A stretch of DNA of 64,000 nucleotides from Daphnia pulex (taxonomy: Eukaryota > Arthropoda > Branchiopoda > Diplostraca > Daphniidae), in contig NC_060021.1 of assembly GCF_021134715.1 (NCBI RefSeq), positions 10,882,501 through 10,946,500 of the forward strand, in the 5' to 3' direction. The position numbers were made by a program, and so were the translations under genes. The notes beneath the pieces were generated by a model. That model did not search any database and had not been told where the DNA came from. It saw nothing but the letters and a program-made list of their open reading frames with translations. Positions 1 through 12,604 of this stretch are shown here, one piece after another. The first letter of the stretch is position 1. Every line of letters begins with the position of its first letter.

Positions 1-340
1 AATCGTTTTGTTTTGGGGGGTGGGTTACCGACTGATTACTCTGTCCAAACTACAGACGAGAGACCGACACGAAAGGATTAAGAATTCCACGATATTCCGG
101 AACAAAGATGGAAGAAAGGGGAGGGAGAATGAAGGCATGGGTGCTGCGGACGGAGATTGCCATCCGAGATTATAAGAAGCTTTTCTCTCCTATTCACATA
201 TCCGCACCGCAGTCAGCAATGGAGAGGGAATCTCACAGCTCGCCGTCATTTTTTTCCATTCTTTCCTTTTTTTTCTTTGATTTTCACTCAGCGGTATGTA
301 TTGTAGTGTACTTTTAGATTTGCAATCAAGGGTAACCAAC

Positions 341-3300
341 CTCTCCATTCTCCGGTGGATCTCCGTTGCCGAACGTCGACGTCACGATCATCACCAGCGC
401 TTCGTGCTCAAGATTGATGACGTCGTAATCCGCCATACACATGACCTAAAAAGATATAGAGGCTGTAAATACCCATTGAACTTTCAACACACACACACAC
501 ACACAACAGAGGTAAAATGTGCGCATTGAAACCCACACAATTGCATGATTGAATCCAAAGGACAGTTAACAGCACGATACCCAACCAACCAAGAATTGCT
601 GCTTGTGGTGTACGTATTGCAAGTGCGGAGCGAAAGGAGGAAAAGTAACTCACGCAATAAACGGGCTATATTGTGCTACTCACTTGTGCATTGAAAGCGT
701 GGTTGAAGAGCTCGGCCAGCATGTGAGCGTACCTTGTTTGATTTGAGGGAAAAAAAACAAAAAAATTGAACATTGTAGGGATTGCGAAAGACTCTGTACG
801 TCGTCGTACTGCTTTAGCTGTTGAAAGGAGTTTTTTAAAAAAAAAGGACCAAGTATCAAGGGGGGAAGAAAGAAGAAGAAGAATGGAGTGTTCACTTTTC
901 TGATTTGCCCGTCTCGGTGGCGTAGAGGATGGCGGCTTTGATACGACGCTGCAGGGCTTTGCCGAAAAGATTCGAAGTGAACTTGACGGCCCGTGCAACC
1001 TCCTTGAAACGATACTTGACGCGACGTCCTCCCGCACTTCGTCCGGCGGCCAGCAACCCCAACGCCGAGCCGGTATTCGTGTCTTCTTCATCCCACTGGA
1101 AATTCTTCCAAGCCACCTCCTTCACAATTTCGTGTGAATAGACAATATGAAATAAAATTCCGGAGCGTCACCAAAGTTCACGACATCATTTCAAGATTTT
1201 AAAAAAATAATAACAGTAGTGCATCAGAACATGACAAGTAACTGAAGGACAAATTTGGCAAATAGTACCTGGTATTCAAATGAAGGCTTGAGGGAATAGC
1301 AAACCATTTCCTGATGAAAAACGGGCGTCAGAGAACCGGAGGTTGGTGGGACGATCCAGACCCACTCGGCTGGACAGCCGCCTCTTAGTCGAAACTCCGT
1401 TTCCATATGTCTTCGTATATATTTTTTTCCCCCCATTTCAGAGAGGATGAGGGATGAAATTGAGGTAAAACGAAAATGGGAGAAGAAGAAAAAAAAAAGA
1501 TGAGAAACGCGGTCAAGTAAATCTACGGATTTCTAGTCGGCGGGAAAGACAAGTGCATGCTGGACAAAATTTTCCTCTGGAGACGTAAAGCCGCTTTCCT
1601 ATCACGATACGGCACCGACTTCTCATATCGATCCGGTCGGCACGCACAGACATCTGAGAGCTAGCCCAAGCATGAAATAGCTCGTCAGAATCAACAAATT
1701 GAGTCATGTGTTGTTCGCACGCGGATTCGCTGCTGAGCCGGCTCCGGAAACGATTTACCAGCTTACACGACGAGCGAAAACGATCATGTCGACATGTCAA
1801 CTTACTTCATAAAAGATTCGGAGGCTGTGTGATGATCGACGATAGTCACGTTCATTTTCTAAAAAAAGCGGAAAATCATTAAATAGTAATTCAATCAAAA
1901 CTTCCATCCGTTTTCATTTTTCAACATGTAACTCTGCTGGCCAACATCCCCAACCTGATAGCTGTAGAGAACGGCGGCGTTGATTTCGATGACGGCCCGA
2001 TCCTTCCACAGGCTGGAGTGCGTCCGAGTGTCCAGGCCCATTCGCTTAGCCACAATCTATAATAAAATACCCAAGCTATTTAAAGCACTATGTATGTAAA
2101 TTGTGGCTCACACAGTCTTATCCAAGCGTTGTCGTGCAATGCATATTACATCATAGGGAAGGTCTGGTCTACCTCAAGTTGATTATAACGATGCGTGTCG
2201 CCAAGATCGCGGGTGGCGATCTCGGTGGTCATGTACCAGCCGTTGAAGGGCACGGCCGTAAACTGGAGTCCACCGCAATCAAAGGCCATGCTGGACACAG
2301 CTGGAAGGGCATACCAGCGAAGCCCGAGCTCGGCGAACCAATCGTACCTGAGTGGATGTGTTGCATGCGTACTCATTAAAAATGCAGCCTACTTGCAGCA
2401 GTCTACTTGTTTTTCTCTTGTACATAGTCGCAGCCAACTTGCAATATAATATGTCTCACAAGCATCATTTGTATCTGTTTGGCTGGCTCTTCACGGTAGG
2501 CGCATCATTAGAACAAACAAACAACAAACGACTAGACGAGAGATTCAATTACGTCGGGTGATGGAGTGGCACTTCCATGACGAGTTCTGGCGGAAGGGTG
2601 AAGACTTCCGGATAGAGACGGTTACTAGCTTGAATGACTAAGGGCAGCAAGTCGAATCGCGTTCCCGCTCCGACCCATCCCAATTTTTGACACACCTATA
2701 AAACGTTTCGCGTTAGGCACCAAAAAAGCGGAGCAGCTTTGCACGGAGGCACAGCAATAAATCGTAAGTAGCTTACTTCGGTGAATTCCACCGTGGCCGG
2801 ATCTCCTATGACGGTGCCATCTTCCATATTCCGATAACCTTGAAGCCAAAACAAATTGGAAAAAATAAATAAATAAAAATTCTATGTCCATGTCTTTTGA
2901 AATGTTTTGAAAAGTTAACCGGTAAATTTGGTTATCTAAATTTAGAGTACCTGCGTAACTGATCAATTGGGCGTTCCAAATGCGGTAATCACCCTGGCCC
3001 GGTTTTCGCTGGCAGAAGACGGTCGCAGCCGAACTATACAAAACACAACCCAGTGTCGACGAGAGACAAAGGGGCTTTCATCATTATTCGGCCATTATTT
3101 TATTCATCGAAGCAGAAACAGTCAATTCAGGAATAAAGGCTACCGTGTTTCTTTGGAAAATTTTCCTTTTTTTTTTCTTTTTACAAAGGGGAAACTTTGG
3201 GAACAAAAGGTCAAAGGGGAAATACACAAGATGGGAAAAGGATTAAAAAGAAAACACGCGCCCACCCAAAACAAAAGAGAATTCAAAATCGATCAGAATG

Positions 3301-6300
3301 TATAAAAAAGGTATTTTTACCGAATGTTGCCTTTGTTTGTCCCGTATTTGATATGGTTACAAAGAGCTTCAAACATGCCCTGTGCCGTGGTGACGTGACG
3401 TGCGTCAAACACCTTGTCCCCATCGATTTGGTCGAAAATAGAACCATTGAGAAAAATCAGGAATTAGACGAATGAATCGCACGTAAACACTTTTTTTTTC
3501 CCCAATAAAATCGATAAGTACAGTCGCCTTCCTAACATGAAACAAAAAAGGAACTGCCCGTTTTCTCGCCGACAAATCCAGTTTTCTTTACAATATCGAT
3601 CCACGACGGATGTTGAATGTTAACAGAAACATGATCGCATTTCTATCGGGCAAGGTATAACAATCAGCAGCGACGACTCGAGAAAACGATATTTTCGGCC
3701 TTCCACCTTTGTATTCGTGTAAGGAGGATGTCTAAATGAAATTCAATCTTCATTTTCAGCAGGACATGTCCACGTCCGAATGAAAACAGATCGGCAAACA
3801 AAAGAAATGGAAAAAAAAGGGAGGAAAAAAAAGAACGGAGGCGTCATTTGATTCTCCGTTTACAGGAGTAACACCATACGCAACACGTATAGAGTAGTAT
3901 GCTGTGCATTAACTAGCGCTTTTCTCCTTTTAGATCGGGGACCGGCTGCTGAAGCGCTGATGGCCGTCATCTGGTCCTTCTTGTATTTGGCGATAAGGAC
4001 AGATAGTAATCTCATAAAGTTGTTTATATCCGGTAGGCTTGAACGGTTGCATCAAAAGCGCTACAGCATTCTACACCTTTCGTGCCTATTTCTTTCGCTC
4101 ATAAATCGTTTGTCGATATGTTTTCTTTTTTTTCCTTACTTCCCATCACGGTCTTTATTGTCGTTCGCCCTATTGCGAACCGTAATGGCGGATCGATTCC
4201 GTGTCGACAAAATTATGGGCATCCTATTTACTTGTGGACTACTCGGAGATACAACAATGGCACTCGCCTCTGCAATGTCAAAGAATGACGCCCATTGTGA
4301 ATCTCCATTAATCTCCAATCAATATTTGACAAATAAAAGCAAACAATTTCAATGAACGTAAAATAAAGTCTAAACTGACTTGGAGTTTGGCCCACTGGAT
4401 GCGGCCGATACAGCGGGCTGAATTCCTCCAGGCGAGTTTCGCGCCGAACGTCAATTCCGTCTCAGTCAGGTCGTAGGTGCCGGTCAGGTGAACGTCCCGA
4501 CGTACAGATTCCCATCGGGCTCGATGTGATTCCGTGTCCAACCTATGTGATGTTGGTATTCCATCCGATACGAAAAAAGTTAAACGCAAAATCAAATCGT
4601 ATCCTTAAGCCTCTGAAGATGCAGTGTACCCTTTATCCCATAAACTCGAAAAAGAAACAAACAAACAAATAACCAAAAACAACCCCCCCCCCTCACCAAA
4701 AAAGGAAAAATGAAATAGATAAGCCTATGTAGACGCGATTTATATTCAAATGTTGGAATAGCAATTCAGCGCAGTTGATGGGATCACGATCTCCAGTGAC
4801 CCAAACATAAAAGAAACTCGGGGAGAAAACATGTTCCGTCGAATATTTCTCGATAGAGTGAACTGCTTACGTCGGATTCAGTTATTCCAAAGGTAGAGAG
4901 CTCTGACGGCCTAGCAAGATAACAGTGACACGATACACACATCAACAGCGACACCGAATCATTGGTGCCCAATGCACGTAACGTCCCCACTTTTTACCGA
5001 CTGACGCAGTTTTCGCTTTATCGAATAGTCAAATTTTTTCGCCTTTGGATGGTCTCGTGAAAGACCTACGTGTCGTCCACGATGGACGTCTTCCTCCACC
5101 CCTTCTGTGCATGCATATATTTTGGTTATTGACCGATTCCATCGATTTTTAATTGCAGCGCCCCTTTCAATTTCTTAAAGGGCAGTAGACAAAGAGGGTC
5201 TTTGCCAATACGCCGTACACTCAAATCGATCAGACCTCCACCGAAGCCCCAGCCATCATCACTTCCGTCCATCGGACAGGGAGCTCGGGAAAAAAAGAGT
5301 CAGTCGACCGGACACGAGCCTATTCATCGGGTTTTCGATCCGCATTGACACGCAACGAAGCACAATGTTAGTGCAGAGTCGCCAGATTCCTTTCGAATCT
5401 CTCCACATATTGCCTTCTTGCCTAAAAAATGACTCTGTAATTGTCCGACAACGATTGAAAATGGAGAAAATGCTCCACGTCTTTTGTGCCCCAGTAGCGG
5501 GGGAGTCTAGACATCAGATTAAAATAACTAAGCTTTAAATGATGGGAAGAGGGTTCTGCATCCAAGATTACTAGTTAGCTACCCCCACGTTTTACGAATA
5601 TTTAAATTTCGCACGCTCCTTCGATTATTTCGACCTATTATCAGGGAGCGAAACTGAAGAAAGGGAAATGACGGATTATAACGAGCTCATTCTAGCACAT
5701 GTGAGGAAAAGGAGGGAAACAAAACAACAATACAACTCAAACTTTCCATTCGCTCATTATCCGGCGAGTAAGGAAGAACGCCAGGGATGAACGTGAGCGG
5801 TGTACACGATACTAATAATGATGCCGTAACGCGAAAGTACAGTATGGAAAGCTCAAGTTTTTGAGCATGTTTGTTTGTCGTCGTCTATTATTCCGCGTTC
5901 GTGAAGCCGTAGACAAATAATCTGCCGCACCAAAGTAAATATCAGACGCGACTCCTCCCTCCTCTTCTCTCCTCCCGTACACACGGTACGGTACATGCGG
6001 TAGTGGTGCCGGCTTCCTTTTTTTTTTACTGTCTTCTTACTTTTTTCGTGCAGATCTGTCTTTGTATGCTGTAGAACCTCGAGTTTCTACATGGGTGCAT
6101 TCAGATGTTTCGAGGAGAAACGCGGTTAATTGCGGTCAAGATCAATCAACCCCAGAGCTCCCCCATCCACCCTCCAACTCGACTTTTAGCGCTTGCAACT
6201 CCGGTCACCGTGAAAACAAACAACTTCTTACTGCTATAGATATAATTAACGCCGATAACCATTATCGGCCCTAATGGGAGGCTTTCATGTCCGGTAGGGG

Positions 6301-8752
6301 GAAGAAAAAAAAACAAACAAAACAAAACAATTATCAGACAAAAATGTAGGTAGGCCGCAACTTGACATGACCGTAATGTCTCGAGACGCGCCCCCGCGGT
6401 CGAACCGTCTTTGATGCCAAAGTTTTCTGGGTTGCCTTGGTAACGGAATAGCAAAGTTTTCACACCGAAGGGAATTCGGACGAGACGTCGGCGACAAGAA
6501 GAGCATAAAAACTTTGATCGACAACGCCTGTAAGAGTCTTTCAAGCGACCGTAACACTACCAGAGCGCTATTGAGATATTTTCATTCATTTGAGTGTCGC
6601 TACTAACTCGCAACTGTAAAGCAACTTAGTCCCTTATGCTCAAGGGGGGTTAACTACCAAGAATAAATGCGGAATGTGGTCTTAGTGCTGCCAGCACGAA
6701 AGGAGATGAAAGGAAACCAATAATAACATTTTACCTTTTAATAGATGAATAATAATGTTCGAGAAATTCTTTGGCGGAAGTGAGAAGGGCTTCTTCATCT
6801 TCGGGTAGTAGCTCCCGGGGTGTTGGATAAGACAGACGCGGGTCCGTCAAGTGCCAGATACTCGCCCGACAAACTTGCGATCCGCATCCGCTCTCCTGGT
6901 TGCAAGGCATCACATAGAAGATCAAAAGAACACATGCAAAATTATTATTCATGAACTGTCTCTCTCTCGTTTTCATTAACATGGTAGTCATGGAATTGTT
7001 GGAGACGGGTCGGGGGAATAATGGCGAAGCGGTTCGCCACGCAATCGAGATACACAAGAAAAATCTCTGCCTAGAATCTAAATTAGGCGAAACGCTCTAT
7101 AAGTTTTTGGATTCCTCAACTGTGATTGATGCTTTGACAAAGGATACCTTTCAATCCTGGATGCTCCTAGAATTCGTTTAGAAAAAGCTCCCTCACTACA
7201 TGGGCACACACAAAGAAATCCTAGATTCGTGTTTCAATCGAGTTGCTGATCTTTTTGATGTAAAAATGGCATCCGCTATGCCCTAAAAGTTCCAAACGAG
7301 AGCTGAATATCATTTCTGCCAGGCTTTTGACATCACGACGACGAGTGACTCAAATTCGATATGTCGAGCGTCATCGGCGGCAGGAGGAGCGAACCCATGC
7401 AACACACCGCGCTGTGGCATTGGGCGAATCAGTCAACAACGAGGTCATCAAAGATGCAAGGGAGCGCACGTGATGGCGGCTTATAACATGCTTTTGATCG
7501 GTCAATATAGCAAGCCGTTTATGTCTGACGTCATTTTGAATCGATGGTCAGATCAAGTGTTGGATTCAAGAGGGGGAGGAAGCTAGAGAAGTTCACAAAG
7601 TTTTGTTTGATCAAGTTGAATACACACATGCAAGACAGGGAGTTGTCCTCGAGTTTGAGTTGTCGTCGGCCACTAAAGACATGGAAAGGAAGACTTCTTT
7701 AACTCCCTCACGAGACACATTGGGCTTTTAGCTATCCCAATTAACTAATTGCTCGACGGGACAAAATTACGCGAATCGAAAAAGCTCCCGTGCCGCTGAC
7801 TCCAAGCCAACGTGAAAAATGTCATTTCACGGGAAAATGGATCATGGAAGTTCTCGTGATAAATCAGGAAATGTAAAACGAAATTGACTAAAGAGAACGT
7901 GACAATACAGCACGGAATGGGGAGGAGTGAAACGGCGTCAAACGCAACCCTCCCCCAACACACACTTTTGTTTTATTTCTATCTTCTTCGCTTTTGATAT
8001 ATATTTGCCCGACACGAATAGCTAAACGTTTCTTTTTTTTTCTCCCATGATGCAGCCGTCACGCTCGTGGGAATATAATGGTCCGCGAGACCTCCCCAAC
8101 GATGTGTACCTATCCACTTTCATCACTTTGGCTCGTGGGGTGTTGAATTAAAGATGACTCACTTAAAGCGGGCGGAAATGTAACAGCACTCGGCGCTATT
8201 AGCAGTCGAATGTCAATGAAGATGGGAAAAGAGGCGATGTTAAACCAAAAAGTATAGTATCTTAATCATGGTTCGATGATCCGTACAAGTCACCAGGTTT
8301 TCCAAATTCGATTATGTTAATTGTAGCAGCAGCCGGCCTGATCCTTTTGCTCCCTTCACGAAGGACGATACTGTGCATCTCAAATTTCGACTAGCCCTCA
8401 TGCTTTAAATGAAAGCCTGCTGCACGGATCTGATCCGATTTCGACAAACTTGTTACAAATTACCTGAAGATCACATTCCCATTAACATGAGCTTCGTTTG
8501 ACCATTTTCTTTTTAACGGATTAGACCCATCGAAAAACAGAAGGAAAAAAAGAAGCCGGCTTAATTAAGTCCTGATTAGGCATTTGATTTACGTACCGGA
8601 TTGGCTGTGCGGTAGAGACTGTCGTACGACTCGATGACAGCGGAATGATTTTTGAGGCGGATTGGTTTGTTGCGTGACGGCGGCGGTGGATGCATTTGCA
8701 CCTGCTGATGCCCATCTTCCGATTCCAAGCCGCCGTTTAGTTTGGAAGTCAT
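341..8752 (-). CDS. NOS: Nitric oxide synthase (5' part; continues off the left edge)
   Basis: Haem-thiolate enzyme making nitric oxide and citrulline from arginine with NADPH, tetrahydrobiopterin and calmodulin. Coding exons on the minus strand: 8597-8752, 6735-6895, 4380-4542, 3321-3412, 2951-3033, 2777-2838, 2553-2695, 2173-2347, 1955-2056, 1806-1858, 1269-1410, 896-1119, 684-732, 341-445. All junctions are GT-AG and the 1710 nt give 570 whole codons. Seen: a CGSQVC zinc-tetrathiolate motif in exon 2; the haem-ligand Cys150 in [21 protein letters not shown] with the arginine-binding Glu; FHQEM; SFEYQ; a basic amphipathic calmodulin-binding stretch ending in [17 protein letters not shown], which opens the FMN domain; then [14 protein letters not shown]. 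The start MTSKLNGG is the first Met in frame with the exon; there is no PDZ domain. The rest of the FMN, FAD and NADPH domains lies outside. A fragment at 1-49 after an acceptor (reading F-G-Q-S-N) may be the next exon, but this is unsure. Family call very secure. Confidence 0.95.
481..505. repeat. (CA)n microsatellite in a NOS intron
   Basis: About nine CA units lie just upstream (gene sense) of the 341-445 exon. Simple repeat, likely length-polymorphic; no function seen. Confidence 0.8.
4543..6734. other. NOS intron 2 (2.2 kb), no gene seen
   Basis: Lies between NOS exons 2 and 3. It is much longer than the neighbouring 60-300 nt introns. Short open frames inside, such as 6062-6274 plus and 6146-6544 minus, show no recognisable protein. 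Large 5' introns are common places for enhancers, but no specific site is recognised here. Confidence 0.75.
6896..8596. other. NOS intron 1 (1.7 kb), no gene seen
   Basis: Separates the 52-residue first coding exon from the zinc-Cys exon. It holds several short A- and T-runs and no frame with a recognisable domain. Confidence 0.75.
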
Positions 8753-11237
8753 GATTAGACTGACTGCTGCTGCCCGGTCTGTTCGTGACCGTCGTCGATG
8801 CAGTGGAAGAGTAAAAGTGAAGAGATTCGAGGAAACTCACGACAACTCGTCGGTCGTAGTACCCGCCTCCACCCGCAGCACTTGGCCGCATATCTCGCTG
8901 CTGGTGTTGAGGGCTGGGCTCTTCCAGCGTGGTGGCGCGCATGATCCAGCTGGCATCCACCTCGAGGTTGGAAGAATCTATTCAAAAATAATTGCTGTTA
9001 GAAAACCAAGAAGAAGAAAATGTCTCTAAACGCTTGTTGCTAAATACATAAAAAAAATCCTGGCCTGCGGTTCGAGTTAGTAGGACGCTAAGAGCATTAA
9101 GATCTCGTGAGTTGCCGTCAAGAGGCGCCGGAGAACTCAACGGCAATGAGATTAGTTGATTTATGAATGAGGCACACGTTGACTGGCTCTGAGACAACTG
9201 TCAGCGTGCATTACGATCTTCGACGGCAGAATAAAGAGACGCGCTCTGTTGGACCTCCTTTTTTCACTATACCTTTTTTTGTCTCGATCGATACGCGCTG
9301 CCTCTTCTTCATCGAAGCCACTCGTTTGATTGAGTTGTCGGAAGCAGTCGATCGAATCGTAAGATATGAACGTATTCCCACAATTCGTACGTACCTTTTC
9401 CCAACCAAATATTGATTAATATTTACAAATGAAGATGAGTCAAGGTATCCAGATGTTACCGTGTGTTGGATGTTGCCATATTCCTGGTAATGGGATCAAA
9501 GGCACAACACCCGCGGTGATTACTGAATCACAAAAAGTTGTATCGTTCCGTGGTTGGCTATGCGATATTGACCTATTGTACACCATCACCGCATATGGTC
9601 TTGATTGGTTTTCTATTACAGTCTAGTGATTTCCCTAGTGATTTAATTGCAATTATTTCATTCGCTCCAGTAGAAGTCATCAATCGTAATTGTCAGCTTA
9701 TACAAGAGAAATGAAACTGGTGCATGACTGGATGGTTATGTGGAAATGTCAGTTCTCTCATGTTTTCAATGATGACAGAATCGATGCTAAGTATCACAAG
9801 AGGTTGAAGAAGAAAAATAAAAGCTTCCCATCGAGCCAAGCTGGAGAAAGTATTAGGGGCTAAATCACGTTGGCTAGGGAGATAAAAAAAGAAGAGGGGG
9901 GGGGGGAGTAAAGAACACAATAAAAGGCCAAGGAGCTAGTGGAATAAAAGGGCTCCTCTTTAGGTTGACGAAAAGAATTTGGGTTCGGGAGATTGATCTT
10001 TCACCAAGTCACGTTCAATGCGTAAATAACATCCCTTCATCATCAAAGCGTTATACCCGAATCCCGATGCAAAGATTATTTCAGACGTCATCGCGTGTTC
10101 TACAGCCATCATCAACTCTACTTCCGTTCCAGCGTTCTTTTTTTTTAAAACAACAGGCTTATGGTGTACGTGGGTGTGCTACTTTGACGCCAGAAACCAG
10201 TTCTCTTTTAAATGAACGCACAAAGTCAATTACTCAAGTTGCATCCCCGTTAGACATCAGAATCGCTAGTTTAGCATTTAGCCACAACTTGTTCCCCGAA
10301 TTTCCCTAGCAGTATACTACTGTACTACGCAAATCGCTTCTAGCACTCGCTACTGACGTTTACAACAGTGGGTCGTGGCATTGGCTCGATAACACACCTG
10401 CACCAATACAGATCACTCAAACCTATACTACAGTTGTATTGAGCCGGGTGTCGGATCGAAAAGATTGATGTCGAGGATTAGCTTTAGCATCGGGATAGAC
10501 ATTTTCTCGTGGTTACCAAGGTTAGCATCTATTTGTCTGTAATGGTAGGCGTGGGCGCTATTAACTCGTGAAGGGGAGCCCAGTCCACAACATTCACATC
10601 CGGGGCTTGGGATTTTCTCGTGGGTGCTAATGCGCCCTCAACCGAGGGTTATCTATGTTGATGGATCAGGAGAAATATCGATCAGAGGCGTCCCGACTGT
10701 CTAAAAAGGGGGTCGTGAAAATCCCCACAACAGATGCGGGACGAATAAAAGAGCTTTGGTGGCTCACACAAGCGGTAAACGCATTCCATTTAATCTCTAT
10801 AAGGGGAATGGATCGTCATCTTCTAATGGGAAATCCCCTAAACAAACATAGGAGAAACTTATACATCATAAAAAAATCATGATTAGGCATGCGTTCTTAT
10901 ATGATAAGCTGTTTGATTAAAACTTGTGCACAGGATTTCTTTTTTTTAGAGCTCAAAGTTGGTAGTAAATTATTCATGGATCACGGTTCATGGGGTTTTG
11001 GCGACTAGGACCAGCTGGGTCGCTTTCTCCATACGTGTTAAACCAGTCTGGCAACACTGAAATCGAAACACGGTGTTTTCTCCGTTACCAAACAAAACAT
11101 TTTTCTAAAAACCTGTTTTTGTTTGTGATATTTAAGGGCTTAACGCCCGTTTTTCTTTTTGTAAATTTCCAGTTAAAAAGTTTACTTCCATGGTGCTGGT
11201 TTGTTATTTCAGAATAAGTAATTAACAATTCTTGAAA
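8753..11237. other. Intergenic region between divergent NOS and SLC25A16
   Basis: The NOS 5' untranslated region and promoter should lie in the left part and the SLC25A16 promoter at the right end. No confident coding exon was found. A 114-codon plus-strand frame at 9965-10309 has an internal Met at about 10066 followed by an Arg/Ser/Phe-rich, mitochondrial-presequence-like stretch, but no recognised mature domain. The phrase attttctcgtgg occurs twice, near 10500 and 10613. Nothing else was identified. Confidence 0.6.
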
Positions 11238-12604
11238 ATGGAGTCTGCCAAAGCTAATACACAGAACAGTACCAGAAGCAGAGAATTCTTAACAAAGTCA
11301 CTTTTAGCAGGAGGTATATAACACAATCATTCTTTTAAATCTTTGTTAAATTCTAATGTTTGAACTTTGATCAGGTGTGGCAGGAATGTTTTCTAAAACA
11401 ACAGTTGCCCCTCTTGATCGAGTAAAAATTCTTCTGCAGGCCCACAACAAACACTACAAGCAGCACGGTATTTATAATAAGCTGACTCATCATTTCATCA
11501 AATAATGTGTTTACTATTTTTAAAAAATTAGGAGTGTTCTCGGGGCTGGTCAAAATAGTCAAGTTTGAAAATTTGTGGGCGCTGTACAAAGGAAATGGGG
11601 CCCAGATGGTCAGGATTTTTCCCTATGCTGCTACACAGTTCACCTCTTACGAGGTTTATAAACCTATATTTGGGAATTTGATGAGTCAACATCACTTTTC
11701 CAAATTTTTATCGGGCTCGGCAGCTGGAATTACTGCTGTGTTGCTTACTTACCCACTTGATACCATTAGAGCAAGGCTAGCCTTTCAAGTTACAGGTGAA
11801 CACAAATACTCTGGAATAACACACACCGCAATCACCATGTTTAAAGAGGTATTTGAAAATAAGTCCCTTACATCAGAATAATTTTTGATGTCAGAGTTGT
11901 TTGCTTGTTAACAGGAAGGTGGAGGCAGGGCTCTATATCGTGGCTTCACACCTACTGTTATAGGCATGATACCTTATGCAGGACTGTCATTTTACTGTTT
12001 TGAGGGCCTCAAATATTGCTGCATGAAACACCTGCCTCAATGGACATGCGAGCCTTGTCCCATCAACTCTGGTACTAACATACAAAAAAACAGTTCTTTT
12101 TGTTTAATAACAATACATTTCTCAATCTAAAAGGCGGCCTGGTTTTGAAACTGTCTGCTAAATTGCTGTGCGGAGGATTCGCTGGTGCCATTGCTCAAAG
12201 CTTTGCATGTAAAAATTTCTTTGTTAGAATAAGCGAAACTAATTGAATGGATTTAAGACTTCAATATTTGACGTTCATCACATAGATCCATTTGACGTCA
12301 CAAGGAGGCGGATGCAATTAGCACAAGTGACTCCCGACAAGCACCACTGGGGGTATGCAATTTACCTAATACTTATAGTTCTGAGAATTTGATAAAAAGT
12401 ATAAATTTTTAAAATTTTTACAGTCGCCTGGGAATGGTTGCTACTTTGGTACAAATCTACAAGCGAGAAGGTATAGCTTACGGACTATACCGAGGAATGT
12501 CTATCAATTATTTACGAGCTATCCCCATGGTAGCTGTATCATTCACAACATATGAGCTCATGAAACAGATGCTCAAACTTGATACGGGTATTAAGATAGA
12601 GTGA
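11238..12604 (+). CDS. SLC25A16: Mitochondrial carrier SLC25A16 (Graves disease carrier protein type)
   Basis: Inner mitochondrial membrane solute carrier; the family is linked to coenzyme A or its precursors, though transport by this subfamily is less settled. Exons: 11238-11313, 11375-11467, 11532-11848, 11915-12071, 12134-12208, 12286-12352, 12424-12604; 966 nt, 321 residues, phases exact. All three carrier repeats carry the P-x-[DE]-x-x-[KR] signature: PLDRVK, PLDTIR and PFDVTR. Diagnostic SLC25A16 stretches are [50 protein letters not shown] and [15 protein letters not shown]. Length is close to the human protein (332). The close relative SLC25A42 is the main alternative, but the LLQAHN and LAFQV-GEH matches favour A16. 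The start has a good context (AAAATGG). The next gene downstream is on the same strand 1.5 kb away. Confidence 0.93.
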
